Below, piece by piece: positions 11,126 to 23,300 of a DNA stretch of 64,000 bases. The DNA lies in contig OX359245.1 in the NCBI GenBank assembly GCA_947179485.1, positions 34,955,067 through 35,019,066 on the forward strand, given 5' to 3'. Origin of the DNA: Allacma fusca. Lineage: Eukaryota > Arthropoda > Collembola > Symphypleona > Sminthuridae. Numbering within the stretch: position 1 is the stretch's first letter; every line of letters starts with the position of its first letter. The notes under the pieces are model-generated. The model was not told where the DNA came from. It did no database searches and was given only the letters and a program-made list of their open reading frames with translations. Made by a program: the position numbers and the translations under genes.

Positions 11126-13357
11126 TTATAATATTTCAGGGTACACACAATTAACTGTATAAGTACCATTCCCTGGACCATGTAGTTCCCCCTGGTCATC
11201 TGTATTGTTCACAAATACTTTAACATTGTCTTGAGAAGTGGCTCTAGAAAATGCTACATAGAGCTGACCATGAGTAAAAACGGGCTTTGATAACCAAATG
11301 CCTACTTTACTAAAACTTTGACCCTGTGATTTGTTTATGGTCATTGAGAAGCTAAGCTTGACAGGAAATTGCCTCCTTCGCAAAACAAACGGGTATTCAC
11401 CCTCATTTGAAGTTAGCGTAATTCGGGGAAGAAACATGGTTTCCCCTTTCGCTCTTCCCGTTAAAACCTTAGCGAATATAAGATTCTCCTTGAGTTCTGT
11501 AACAATCAAACGTGTACCATTACAGAGACCTCTTTTAGTATTTAAATTTCGGAGTAACATAATCATTGCTCCGATTTTAAGTTTTAGAAAATGAGAAGGC
11601 ATTCCATTCGGATTGATTGAGTTTAAATACTCTACAGGATAATTCTGTACATCACTTTCATTTGCACTATCAACTGTATCTGCACTGCAGTAACATTTCT
11701 CTACCCCTGACAATAAGTCTAAAACTTGATCATTGATTTTCGACGAATCCACATTAAGAGGACACAATATTGCCCTATTGGCATAGTCTTCTATGTTTGT
11801 AGGAGTTATGCCGTAAAAAATCTCGTCAATTAAATTATTATTTGTAATCAGGTTTTGAGGAATTTCCACCATATCATTTTTATCTTTAATACTCTTGTTG
11901 AGCTTACCATCTCCAACTTTAAGAATCCACTCCGAAAAATCCATGTCATACCGTGCTCGCATATTTACATTCAACTTAAAAGTTTTGAAACATTTCCAGT
12001 TCACACTGCTTTTGATATTCGATTCAATTATTGAAATTCGATTCCCACGCTTGACAACATTTAAAATTTGTCGAAAATCCCCTCCAAGAATTATTAATTT
12101 CCCACCAAATGGTCTATTATTATCCATGATTTCTTGTAGAAGCCTATTAATCACATCCAAACTGTACTTACTTGCCATTGTGCATTCATCCCAGATTATT
12201 AGCTGAGATTTGCGAATTCTATCTGCCTCTACAGAGTTAACTCGCATTGAGGACGTGGTGTCCTTGCTTGTATTCGGAGGTATGCAAAATTGAGAGTGGT
12301 AAGTCCTACCACCTTTCAAAAGTGTAGCTGCAATTCCCGTTGAAGCAACTGCGATTGATATTCCTTGCAGCCCGTTAAACAGGTGTCCACGAACGTAGCT
12401 CATTAATGTTTCATACACATATGTTTTTCCACTTCCCCCAGGGCCATTTAGATGAATACAATTATCTGTGTAATTATTTGATTCAATTGCCTTTATTGCA
12501 AAATCTACCACGTATTTCTGTTGCTCGTTCAGTTTATCATAATTTCTTGTAAATGATATTTTTTCTTCGTCAATGTCATATGACTCATATATTGTAGATG
12601 TCATGTAGCCTTGTAGTTTTGGCATTCCAAAATCTTTTTCACCGGATTTTTTGTGCATTTTAAAAATGATTTCAATTTCATGCAAGCACAGTTGCTCGGC
12701 AACATTTTCAGTGTGATCACGACGAAAGTCTTCAATAAGATGATCTTTATAGTGGTTAAAAATATCTATAGCGCTTGCAGGAGAGCCGAAAACACAAATA
12801 ATTGCAAAAAGTTGCCGCAACTGCTTAGGCATTTGATATATTAGTGCCTCGTTCATAGCATGGTACCATTGCTCGTCATTTTCCACTAAGTTCAATTTCG
12901 AACATGCATCTTGGAATGATTCACATAAGCATCCATCGACAGTTCTTAAATCATCAAATGATGTAGCTCCCTTTTTGTGGTATTCTCGTTTTTGAGCACT
13001 CAAGGCTTCTCGATTATCTGTATAATTTGCTCTCCGAGTTTCATTAGTACTTGAATGATTCTCAGCGCGGTAATCTCGTTTTTGAGCACTGAAGGATTCT
13101 CGGTTATCAGCATAATTTGCTCTTCGAGTTTCATTAATACGTGAGTTATTCTCAGCACGGTATTGTCGCTGTGAAGCAATGAAACCCTCTCGGTTTTCAG
13201 CATAATTTGCTCTTCGAGCTTCGTTATTAACTGTGGCAGAATGCTCAAGCTGAACAATGTCTGCATTATCATTTTCAAACAAAACCTCGTCACTCAGATT
13301 TTGACGTACATTAGAATGCATATTCTGCTTACGACTTCTTTTGTTTGTAGGATTCAT
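11126..13357 (-). CDS. Helitron-type Pif1 DNA helicase, Rep domain missing
   Basis: A single uninterrupted frame of 743 residues. Helicase motifs are complete: Walker A GPGGSGKT (305-312), Walker B LIIWDE (386-391), GGDFRQ (425-430), NKSQGQS (675-681) and YVAFSRA (700-706). Residues 47-130 hold three ~30-residue repeats built on RRANYADNRE, typical of the N terminus of Helitron proteins. Residues around 130-150 (ATSFDDLRTVDG) match the stretch that normally links the Rep nuclease to the helicase. The HUH Rep nuclease and Helitron-like N domain that should lie between are absent, so the ~1,400-residue RepHel protein appears to have an in-frame internal deletion. The Pif1 family unwinds DNA 5' to 3' using ATP; in Helitrons it drives rolling-circle transposition. 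Alone it cannot nick DNA. It could be a decaying transposon, a trans-mobilised derivative or a co-opted helicase; the intact frame is notable. Confidence 0.88.
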   Translation of the reverse strand: MNPTNKRSRKQNMHSNVRQNLSDEVLFENDNADIVQLEHSATVNNEARRANYAENREGFIASQRQYRAENNSRINETRRANYADNRESFSAQKRDYRAENHSSTNETRRANYTDNREALSAQKREYHKKGATSFDDLRTVDGCLCESFQDACSKLNLVENDEQWYHAMNEALIYQMPKQLRQLFAIICVFGSPASAIDIFNHYKDHLIEDFRRDHTENVAEQLCLHEIEIIFKMHKKSGEKDFGMPKLQGYMTSTIYESYDIDEEKISFTRNYDKLNEQQKYVVDFAIKAIESNNYTDNCIHLNGPGGSGKTYVYETLMSYVRGHLFNGLQGISIAVASTGIAATLLKGGRTYHSQFCIPPNTSKDTTSSMRVNSVEADRIRKSQLIIWDECTMASKYSLDVINRLLQEIMDNNRPFGGKLIILGGDFRQILNVVKRGNRISIIESNIKSSVNWKCFKTFKLNVNMRARYDMDFSEWILKVGDGKLNKSIKDKNDMVEIPQNLITNNNLIDEIFYGITPTNIEDYANRAILCPLNVDSSKINDQVLDLLSGVEKCYCSADTVDSANESDVQNYPVEYLNSINPNGMPSHFLKLKIGAMIMLLRNLNTKRGLCNGTRLIVTELKENLIFAKVLTGRAKGETMFLPRITLTSNEGEYPFVLRRRQFPVKLSFSMTINKSQGQSFSKVGIWLSKPVFTHGQLYVAFSRATSQDNVKVFVNNTDDQGELHGPGNGTYTVNCVYPEIL

Positions 13358-13387
13358 TTTTCTAAGAGAAGACAGGAAATTGTCTTT

Positions 13388-13862
13388 ATGACTGGTCTAT
13401 AAAAAGACTGGGTTGTCTATAAAAAACTGGTTTGTCTATAAAGACTGGTTTGTCTATAAAAAGACTGGTTTGTCTATAAAGACTGGTTTGTCTATAAAGA
13501 CTGGTTTGTCTATAAAGACTTGTTTGTCTATAGAAAGACTGGTTTGTCTATAGAGACTAATAAATGTCTTTAAAAGACAGTTAAATTTGTCTTTAGAAAG
13601 ACTAATGTGTCTTTAAAAAGACAATTTAATTTGTCTTTAAAAAGACAGTTTAATTTGTCTTTAAAAAGACAGTTAAATTTGTCTTTAAAAAGACTAATGT
13701 GTCTTTAAAAAGACAGTTTAATTTGTCTTTAAAAAGACAGTTTAATTTGTCTTTAAAAAGACAGTTTAATTTGTCTTTAAAAAGACAGTTTAATTTGTCT
13801 TTAAAAAGACAGTTTAATTTGTCTTTAAAAAGACAGTTCAATTTGTCTTTAAAAAGACAGGT
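13388..13862. repeat. Minisatellite of hairpin units upstream of the helicase
   Basis: The right half (about 13560-13862) consists of ~24-bp units with core GTCTTTAAAAAGAC, itself a 6-bp-stem hairpin, joined by AGTTTAATTT. At least ten units are present. The left half has ~18-21-bp variants with TCTATAAAGACTGGTTTG. Because 24 is a multiple of three, the array leaves long open frames on both strands that are not real genes. It starts about 30 bp upstream of the helicase ATG. Confidence 0.92.
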
Positions 13863-15156
13863 AATGTTGGTGAACAGGAAAGTGTTCAAAATGGTGTGCA
13901 CGTGGGAGATGGAAGGATTTCCTACCTCGTGAAACACGGACGATGAAATGAAGGTCCGAATGGTGTGAGTTAGTGGTGTGAGTGAGTGGTGTGAGTGAGT
14001 TGTGTAATTAGACGTCGGCCGTCGGTGGCGTCGGCTTAGTATAGTTCCGTATGTACTCATAGGTAGCGTATATAAGGTACAGTTCCTTATATGGTTGTAT
14101 GTTGTCATAGTGCATATGATTGTTTGTTGAGACTATCGCTGAAGAGCTCGCGCGCCAAAATTTGAATCTTACCATCACGGACACGGAGACTATCCACTCT
14201 TTCAACTTAGAAGAGAGGATAGCGATGATGTTTATCTGTGGAAACGAAAACCATACACTTGCTTAACCACAGTAAACGGTACTGGAAGTTCACTCTGGTT
14301 TTCTAGCTGTGATTTGCAGTTACATGAGGGAGACTCTAGTAATTACGAATTAACTAGCTTCTCCATGCAGTCATGCAAGTCAAGTCTAGTCACGTCCTCT
14401 AACGTATACTTTCCTATTTAAGTCTGACTAGACTAGGGCAGCAGTGGCTCAATGTAATAACAACAACAAACAAAAGTGTGTATTACATACGTGGACGAGT
14501 GGCCAATAGTGAACACTCACTGATATGAATAGTTACAAGCATTTTAAGTTTAGAGGTATATTTTCTGGGTGGCTAGCGTAGGATAAAAAATTAACGAAAG
14601 CTCCCAAGTTTCAAATTACCTCAACAAATGCCATTCCATTTATTTTGAGCCTGTTTTGTGTACACCTTGGGGGTTCCACCAGATCAAATCCTGATCAGTT
14701 ATGACTAATGTGATTGGTAACGCCTACGGACTAGGCTGAGAGTCACAAGTGTATGAGAGCCGGTATTAATGAGAACTAAAGTACACAGTGGCTTGATTCA
14801 ATCAATGGGAATACTGCTGAAGATAAGGTAGTAACCTTAGAGGTAGATTTTATTGTAAGATGATTAAACAAAGACTGACGTTATCTTCAGCCAGGACACA
14901 CTTGTTCTCATGACTCTTAACAAATGACGTTCACATGACCTTAGTTTAATATTAGCAAGAGTACCGATATGTTTCAAGCCAGGCAAAAAATAAAATTAAT
15001 GAGTATAAGCGTAGTCAATTACATATACAAATTTTAAAAATTAACATTCATATTCAAATTACGCATGTGGAAGTTCTTGCAACATCTACGAGTCAATATG
15101 AAAGACAATTTAATGGAATCAACAGTTATATATGGGGGAAGCTTAATATCCCGTTT
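13863..15156. other. Intergenic, no gene seen
   Basis: No recognisable coding sequence. Short GTGTGAGT repeats occur near 13965-14005. No Rep or other Helitron domain could be found here, upstream of the helicase gene on its strand. Confidence 0.5.
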
Positions 15157-15725
15157 TAGGGTGGCCTCAGCCCCTAGTAAAATAGCCTTGTCCGTACGTC
15201 CGTGTGTCCTTCCGCACGATAACTCAAAAAAACCACTGGTCCGATTTCAATGAAATATTTTGTGGACATTACTTGTGTCAAAACTAAGGCTATGTTCGTT
15301 ATTGGTTAAAATCGGCCGTATAGTTTTTGAGAAAACAATTATTATTGAAATTTTGGACTAAAGTTAAATGACAGTTATCTCCAAAACTACTGAATGTATT
15401 TTAATGAAATTTTTTGTGAATATTGCTTATGTAAATAGTAATAGTTGCTGATTATATTGTTGGAATCGGCCATATATTTTTTTGAAAAAAATCCTTGAAA
15501 TTTTGAACTTCAAGTCAAATGACAGCTATCTCTAAAACTACTGAATCGATTTCAACGATTTTTTTTGCGAATATTGCTTATGTAAATCGGAATGGTTAAT
15601 GCTTATGTGGTTGAAATCGGCCCGATAGTTTTTTTTTTTGAAAAAAATCTAAAATTTCGAAAAAAGCTCAAAATTCACCCTACTTTGACGGCGGTGGCTG
15701 ACGCCACCCTAAGCGAGGCCTCAAA
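15157..15725 (+). repeat. Dispersed repeat R, copy 2
   Basis: A second copy of the repeat at 10285-10975, same orientation, with the same start (CCCCTAGTAAAATAGCCTTG) and end (GACGCCACCCTAAGCGAGG) and about three ~150-bp monomers. The start word TTTTAGGGTGGCCTCAGC resembles the reverse complement of the end (CTTAGGGTGGCGTCAGCC), so the element may have imperfect ~17-bp terminal inverted repeats. Confidence 0.75.
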
Positions 15726-15744
15726 TCATCGCGTAGCGATGATT
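15724..15744. repeat. Perfect 9-bp-stem hairpin at the end of repeat R copy 2
   Basis: AATCATCGC and GCGATGATT pair around a GTA loop, followed by a T run and CTAT. Helitron 3' ends carry a hairpin just before the terminus, but the expected CTRR end is not clearly present. Copy 1 lacks this hairpin. Confidence 0.6.
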
Positions 15745-17392
15745 TTTCTATACACATGTATTCGCATGTGTTTGTACATGCTTTCGCTCTCTACTAAAAA
15801 CAATATACTTTTTCCTTAATTTGTCCCTACAAAAAATTTGAACTGCCTCAACAATTATCCTAACAAGCAAACAACCGCGGACACCATCACATTCGAAATA
15901 GTTTCTTTCAGTTTCACTTCGCCCCAAAAAAAAAATATTTTATTCCGCCTCTGTTTTAGAGTACTTATAGCACTTATAGCATTAGAACATTTATAGGTAC
16001 TAGCTGATGGCATAGTGACTTAACACGTACTTATATTTCTCATTATTTATTTTTCAAGAAATTAACAACTATCAATCATGAGTTGAAGGGTAGGCAGGCG
16101 TGCTTGCACTACCCTGTGTAAGCGTACACAGCGTGTACACAACTGCACCGTCAGCAGCCCGCACATTGACAAACAGGTGAAGTCAATTCCCGACGGGAAT
16201 TCTTATTCCCGTCGGAATTCCATTCCCAGTCCAGAGGGCAGGGAATTGAAAGCTGAAGCTCTGGCTGTGTCAGTCACGTTGGAGGAACAACCCCGCGTAT
16301 TTCAAACTTGTCCCATCTCGGCAAATTAAAGGGAAAAAACCACTCTGTTTGTGTAGACTTGTTTACATACGTGTACGTACTTTACGTTAATACCTACCGT
16401 TTATTTTAACTGCTTCATATTGATCTCCATACCTCTATGTATACTGTGAAACTAAGAATTAGCATGAGGGTGAGTAGTGAGTGAATTAAACCCCAAGGAA
16501 CAAAAAAATTCAATTGCGTAGTGTCTGTTTACAAATTGAGAAACTCCCTGGGAATTTATCAATTTAGCTGTCCAAGTGAACATGTTCAATTTGACATAAA
16601 AACTTTGTAATAATTTCAGATTTTGATTTCAAAGGAATTCAAGTTCAGTCATTTTGGATTAATCATTAATTAAAAATCTTTCTTCCTTTGGACCATGTCA
16701 GCAGCGAAAGAGGCTTGTCAGTTGAAAGAACATTGGCCGGTGGGATAAAAGTTTGTTATTATTTTGTAAGTGACCTACTTTATGTGCTTATTTTTGTATT
16801 TTATTTATTAATTATTACAATATACACAAATAGGATTTTGGTGTGAAGCTGTTACAATGAGGAGGTTACTTAAATTAGTGTTGTGTAATAATTATATAGA
16901 AGGGATTTCGAGGATGTTCAAATTCGTATTTTTTGGAGTACTATTATATGTAATGTTAATATGTAGTGTGTAAATTGGAATATGGAATAAGGTTGAGTTT
17001 AGCTGTAAAAATTGATGTTTTTAATGTTTGGGTACGTACGTAACTTTTTGTATTTATTTTACAATTTGAGAGGAAAGTTGGGGACTGGGAGGTTCAGGAC
17101 GTGGTAATAAGTTCGGGATGGAGTTGTTTGTGTTGGTGACAAAAAATAAACTAGGATTTGGATGACTAATTTAATTTTGATGTTTGTAAGATTTTAGTGG
17201 AGTTGTGTGTGACGGGGAATTAGTACGGGATTTGTCGAAGAGTGTTTCGAGGGGTTGTGGATCAAGAGATTTTGAGTTGAGTGGTTGCGATATTTAATTT
17301 ATTAAGTACCTTTAATTATTCTTGTTTTAGAGGTTTCCTGAGAGCAGCTAAAATCCAATTATCCATTAAAGGGAGTTGAGAAGGTAACAACC
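15745..17392 (+). other. Upstream and putative 5' UTR region of TOR
   Basis: No other gene is seen. A GTAAGT donor near 16767 and a TTTTAG acceptor near 17330 could bound a 5' UTR intron of the TOR transcript, but this rests only on splice-site-like strings. No clear TATA box was placed. Confidence 0.35.
16190..16215. repeat. Perfect 11-bp-stem hairpin
   Basis: CCGACGGGAAT and ATTCCCGTCGG are separated by TCTT. It lies about 1.2 kb upstream of the TOR start codon in a region locally richer in G+C. Role unknown. Confidence 0.8.
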
Positions 17393-20300
17393 ATGGCTGC
17401 CTCCCGAGTGCCCAAGGCATCATTATTCCGGTCTTCCGGCAGTGCCTCCGCATCGGTTATGACCCAGTTCGTCCAAGGACTCAAGTCGAAGAATGAAGAG
17501 ACCCGACTGAGAGCTGCAAAGGACCTTTATCATTATGTAGGAGCAGGTTTAGTCGATATTTATTTATAAAGAGATTTGAATTTATTTGTAGTTTGAAAAA
17601 CTAAGCCTGTTGTGTGTCGCATGTGCCAGGCTGGGTGACTTTCTTTACTTTGTATTTTTTGCGTTTTTCATTGGGTTTTTGTACGAATTGTACGCATGAA
17701 AGCTGTTGAATTTAGAGTAATGACTGCTGAAGTGACTGGTTTGAAATATAGATATTTTAAATTAAAGGTTACCACGGAGCTCCGGGAGGTCTCAGTGGAG
17801 GAACTGACAGCTTTTATGGACGAGTTCAATCATCATATCTTTGACATGGTGTCTAGTCCTGATGTATCGGAGAAGAAGGGAGCTATTCTTGCTATTGGTA
17901 AATTATATTTTTGTACTTTTGGATAAAATAATTAATCATACAAATATTAAAGCCCTTTCGGGCTATGTATATATTTGAACCTTGGCAACCGTCGACGAAT
18001 ATGAACTAATATGTAAAGCTTTAGCATAAGTGTTATAAATTGTTTTCAAAAATTGGTTTCTCATCTTAATTTGGATTCGCTTACTATGATGGTTGTGTGA
18101 TTGTCACAGAGTCTCTAATTGGCGTTGATGTTGGGAATACATCGACTCGTATCTCTCGATTCGCCAATTACCTACGAAATACGTTCCCGTCAAGTGATAT
18201 TGAAGTGATGGAGCTAGCTGCCAAGGCTGTGGGGAAGCTAGCTCTTGTGTCTGGTACTTACTCCACGGAGTATATAGACGTGGAGGTAAAGCGAGCCTTT
18301 GAATGGCTTAGTGATCGTGAGCGGCACGAAGGGAAGCGCTTGGCTGCTGTAAGTTATCTTAGAAGTTTTATTGTTTTTAAAAGATAAAAAAAAATCTAGT
18401 GAGTGAGTCGTACTAGCTCGATTTTAACCTTCCCAGGTACTGGTTTTGAGGGAGCTGGCTGTGTCCACCCCAACATTTTTCTTCCAACAAGTTCATCAGT
18501 TCTTTGAGGTAATCTTCAATGCCGTCCGAGATCCGAAGCCGAACATTCGGGAGGGTGGTGTCAGGGCCCTTAGGTATGCTCTTGTGGTGACGGCCCAGCG
18601 AGAGAAAACCCAAACGCAAACTCAGTACTATAAGCAATGTTATGAGGAAACAAAAATGGGATTCACGGAAATGAGTAACATCAAGGGTGTTAGCAAAGAG
18701 GACCGTGCCCATGGATCGCTGTTGGTTTTGAATGAATTACTGCGAGTCGCCAATTCCGACTGGGAGCGACATTGCGATGAAATCACACAAAAGTTTGGGT
18801 GGCAACCTGTCAATGTAACCTCATTTTTTAATACATTTTTTGTGAATTTGAAGTAACGTTTTTAATTCGTGAAAATACCCTGGATCATTAAACAGAGACA
18901 GGAAACTCAACGACGTTACTACTTCCCAAGAAGACGCCTGCTCAAAGTTGCTGTGGCAGATGCTGAGGTGGATCAACCACAAAAGATCTACTCTGAGTCG
19001 TTATCCTGTAAAAACCTCATCCATGAATATTTTACCGATATTTGCAAGTCAGTCTTGGACTGGAGAAATAGTCGAAATTCCTACATTCAGCAAACTTTGT
19101 TTGTGCTTTTGCCACGTCTGGCTGCGTTTGACAATCTCGCTTTTTCCAATGGGTCAGTGCAAATGATTTTAATTTTCTAGGTTTTAATTTTCTAGTTATG
19201 ATGGAATTCTAAAATATGAAATCATTACACAGGGGTCATTTGAACGTTGCTGTAAATTATCTCCTAACTAACATTCGACTCAAACCTGAAGCCTTTGTCA
19301 CAATTGGACTGGTGGCACTTGCAGTAGGACATGGGATAAAGCAATGGATATCTAAAATTATGGAAGTTGTCAAGGCCAGTTTACCCGTAAGTTCAGTTTG
19401 TGTTCAACGCAGATGTGTTATATTTCGACTAGTTAGAGTAACTAATAGTAAATGAGTCCCGTGTTAAATATGTTTTTAACTATCAAAGCGCAGAAAATTA
19501 GAAACATTGATTATTTGAATTATTACTATATTTTCTCTACGTTTTGGTAGGATGTGTTACATTCCACGGTAGGACAAAGTGGGACGGTACCCGGAAGTCA
19601 AACAAGGAAGTCTTCTCGGTATGACCAGATCCTTAACTGTGTCACACTTCTCACAATTTCACTCAAGTCTACTATCAAGCAAGACATTTCCGAGCTCTTG
19701 GAGCCCATTCTTCAAACTGGTCTAAGTCAGGCCTTGACCTCGTGCTTGACCGAAGTCACAAGTCAGATTCCTAGTCTCAAGAAAGATATATCAGATGGGC
19801 TACTTAAAATACTCAGCAGTGTTTTAATGAATCAGCCCTGGCGTCATCCTGGTCTGCCTCCTATGCCATCGTTCGAAAAACCAAGAGTCGAGATCGATAG
19901 TGGCTCCATTGTCTTAGCCTTAAACACATTGGCCCGATTTGATTTGGATGGTAATAGTTTAAGAATTAAAAGTATTTGTGCCTATTTTGGGTCGCCTATA
20001 ACTGTGGATATTTAATGTTGATTATCTAGGAAACAGTTTGATCCAGTTTGTGAAGCACTGTGCAGACATTTTCCTCACATCGGAGTGTAAGGAAATACGT
20101 TTGGAGTCGGTTCGAAGTTGCAGCGTTCTGCTGCGCTCAGCTATTGCTGGGCTTGAGGGTCGGTACTCCCATACTGTGACGAGTACAGTGGCCGATGTGC
20201 TCAACAAGCTCCTAGTTGTTGGGGTCACGGATGCGGGTAAATTTGAAATAATCATGCTGTGAACTCTGCCTATAACAACACCACTAAAAGCTGATTTGCT

Positions 20301-23300
20301 TTATTGTTATATTTTATACTATCATGTGTAGAGAGAGTACTGCACATGCTCAAATTAATGTTGTAATCTTTTCTCTGCGTGTGTAAATAAGTATAATGCA
20401 GTCAGAAACCCAATTTTAATTTGTGTTAGGTTACTATTAACGAATGTCCAAGTGCAATGACGATTAATTTTCTCAACTACGTTTCAGACCAGCAAGTTCG
20501 GTTCACGGTGTTCGAAAATCTGGATGAGATCTTTGACATGCATTTGGCCCAGCCCGAGAACTTGTCAGCTCTGTTCCTTGGCCTTCATGATGAGGTTTTT
20601 GAGATTCGAGAGATTTGTGTGTGTACCTTAGGTAGGCTGAGCCTGGTCAACCCAGCTTATGTTCTACCAGGACTTCGGAAAATCCTTATACAGGTTAGCA
20701 ATTTAAAAAAATTTAGAGCTACTTGTGTTTCATAAATTGGCTGTGATTATTTCATTCAATGAGCATATTCACATTTCACTTGTACAATAATATTTATTCT
20801 GGGTGCTTCCCGTAGATTCTAACTGAGTTAGAATACTCAGGTTTGGGCCGCAATAAGGAACAATCTGCTAGGATTTTGGGTCATTTGGTTGCAACCTCAC
20901 CCAAGCTAATTCGATCCTATCGAGAACCCGTGCTAAGAGCTTTAGTTCCTAAACTTAAGGATCCGGACCCCAATCCTGGAGTGGTTATTAATATTCTAGT
21001 GGCCCTGGGGGACTTGGCCCAGGTCACAGGTCCAGATATGACAGCGTGGGTGCCGGACTTGCTCCTGATTCTTCTTGAGATGCTTAATGACACCGGAGCT
21101 CCGACGCAACGAGGCTTTGCACTTTGGACATTAGGTCAGCTAGTGGAACATACGGGTTGTGTTATCACTCCATATCAGAAGTTCCCTAATTTGCTCGACA
21201 CTTTGCTAAGCTTCCTCAAAACTGAGCAGCAGCATTTTGCAAGGTAATAAAATATTTTTCGAGTTTTGTGCAGACAAATGGACCTTTGGTCCAGCGTAGA
21301 GCAAGGTATCGTGTATTTAGTTAGAAAGAACTTTTCGATTCTTCCTTTGTAGAAGAGGAACATTACGTGTGCTGGGATTACTAGGAGCGTTGGATCCGTA
21401 CAAGCATAAAATGAATCTGGGTGTGATTGATGTGGAAGGGAATGCGATTGCTTTGGTATCCATGACAGATCCGCAATCCGAGATTGAGTCCGTGCAGGAA
21501 ATGAATACTTCAGAGATGCTAATTCACATGTCCAGCGCTAATCTGGATGAGTTCTACCCGGCTATTGCGATTGCCACACTCATGCGGATTATTCGGGACA
21601 ATACTCTGGCTCAGCATCATACATCTGTCGTACAGGTACTTAAAAACAAATAAGTACCCCTTTTTAAATATACCAGTATAGTAAACAGTAATGCACAACT
21701 TACGTTACCTGACGAGTAGCAAAATCGTCAGTTATTTGCTCAAATGTTATAATTATGTTATTTAGTTACTGCTAAAACAGTTGCAATACAATAGATGTCG
21801 AAAATATATTATTTTCTTTTTATATCTAATATTTATCTAAATATTGTATTAAGTTCAATTGTTACTGATTTAACTTGCAGGCAGTGACGTTTGTATTCAA
21901 ATCCCTAAACATCAGCTGTGTCACCTACATTCCTCAAGTGATCCCCTCCCTTATTCAAGTTATCCGAACTACGGAGATGCAGTACAAGGACTTTCTTTTC
22001 CAGCAGTTAGGAATGCTGATTGCCATTGTCAAGCAACACATTCGTAACTATTTGGACGATATTTTTTCCTTGATTAAGGTATGAACTTCCAAAGGGACAT
22101 TTTAGATGGTTTATGATGTTAAATCGTACTATTTTGCAATATTAATCATAATTAACTTGGTTTAGATTAAACTTTATGTAGTAGCGCTTCGATATCCGAT
22201 ATTGTCTAATAAATTAGGACGTGCATTTTTAAGGAAGTAACTCGTAAAATTATTTTATTTGTCTACAGGACTTCTGGATGATCAACCCAAGTCTGCAAGT
22301 AACTATAATTCTAGTTGTGGAACAAGTTGCTCTGGCACTGGGGTCAGAATTTAAAATTTACTTAGCCAAGATTATCCCGCTTATCCTGAAAGTTCTAGTT
22401 CATGATAACTCCAGAGATCGTGTCGTCACTGCCAATGTAAGCATTTATTCAGTATCGATCCATCCCTGATTTCTTCGCCATACTAACCAAAAAATGCAAG
22501 CATAATATTTTAAGCTGCAGTTTACTTTCTACGTTCCATTTTAGTTAATGGAGCAACTGGTTGTTCCAGGCATTTACTTATTACTTTAACTGATTGTGTA
22601 TATGGAATAAATTCGAATTTCTGTCAAGTTTTCATACAGCTTTCATATGTTTTATACAATTAGTGATTTGCTATCTTTGAAAGTAATCTCATTCGGCGAA
22701 TTTATTTGTTTCAGCTAATGAATGCTCTGCAGAAATTCGGAACAAACTTGGACGAATTTTTGCATTTGATCCTTCCTCCCATTGTTAAACTTCTTGACTC
22801 ACCAGATGTACCAGTCAGCGTCAAGAAGATCGCTATTGAAACTCTGGACCATCTGTCGTCTACTTTAAACTTTTCAGATTTCTCCTCTAGGTAAATATAG
22901 CGGCAAATTTACTAAAGCATGTCTATCCAAACATACTGGTCATAAGTGTTTATCTATCATAATTTTTGTCGGGTTAATTTTATTTTTTTACAACAAGCAA
23001 TTCGTTCTTTAATTCCCCGTAGAATCCTTCATTCGTTCATTCGTATTTTGGATAATCATCCTGAACTGCGAGAAGCTACCCTGGACACTTTAACAAGCTT
23101 GGTCAGTCAGTTTGGTGACAAACTAAAAGTATTTATCCCAATGGTGCAACGAGTGCTCAAGAAACATGGGATCAAACACAGTCGCTACGACAGCTTGATT
23201 CTGTACAAGCAGAAGTGTGATGAGGATCAGATTGATGGAGGCTCCAAACTTCTTATCCCAAGCAGTACTAGAGCCAAGAAAGCCATGCGTCATATGGGGG

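Noticed and set aside
13000..13293. 97-codon open frame overlapping the helicase
   Set aside because: Out-of-frame shadow of the repeated N-terminal part of the helicase gene on the same strand.
13388..13862. CRISPR-like array
   Set aside because: Units are head-to-tail without unique spacers, in a eukaryotic context; it is a minisatellite.
13650..14108. 152-codon open frame on the minus strand with repeated LFKDKLNC
   Set aside because: Translation of the 24-bp minisatellite, which is open in several frames because its unit is a multiple of three.
16627..17392. Additional coding exon upstream of TOR
   Set aside because: No conserved TOR residues precede the ATG at 17393; only a possible 5' UTR intron is seen.
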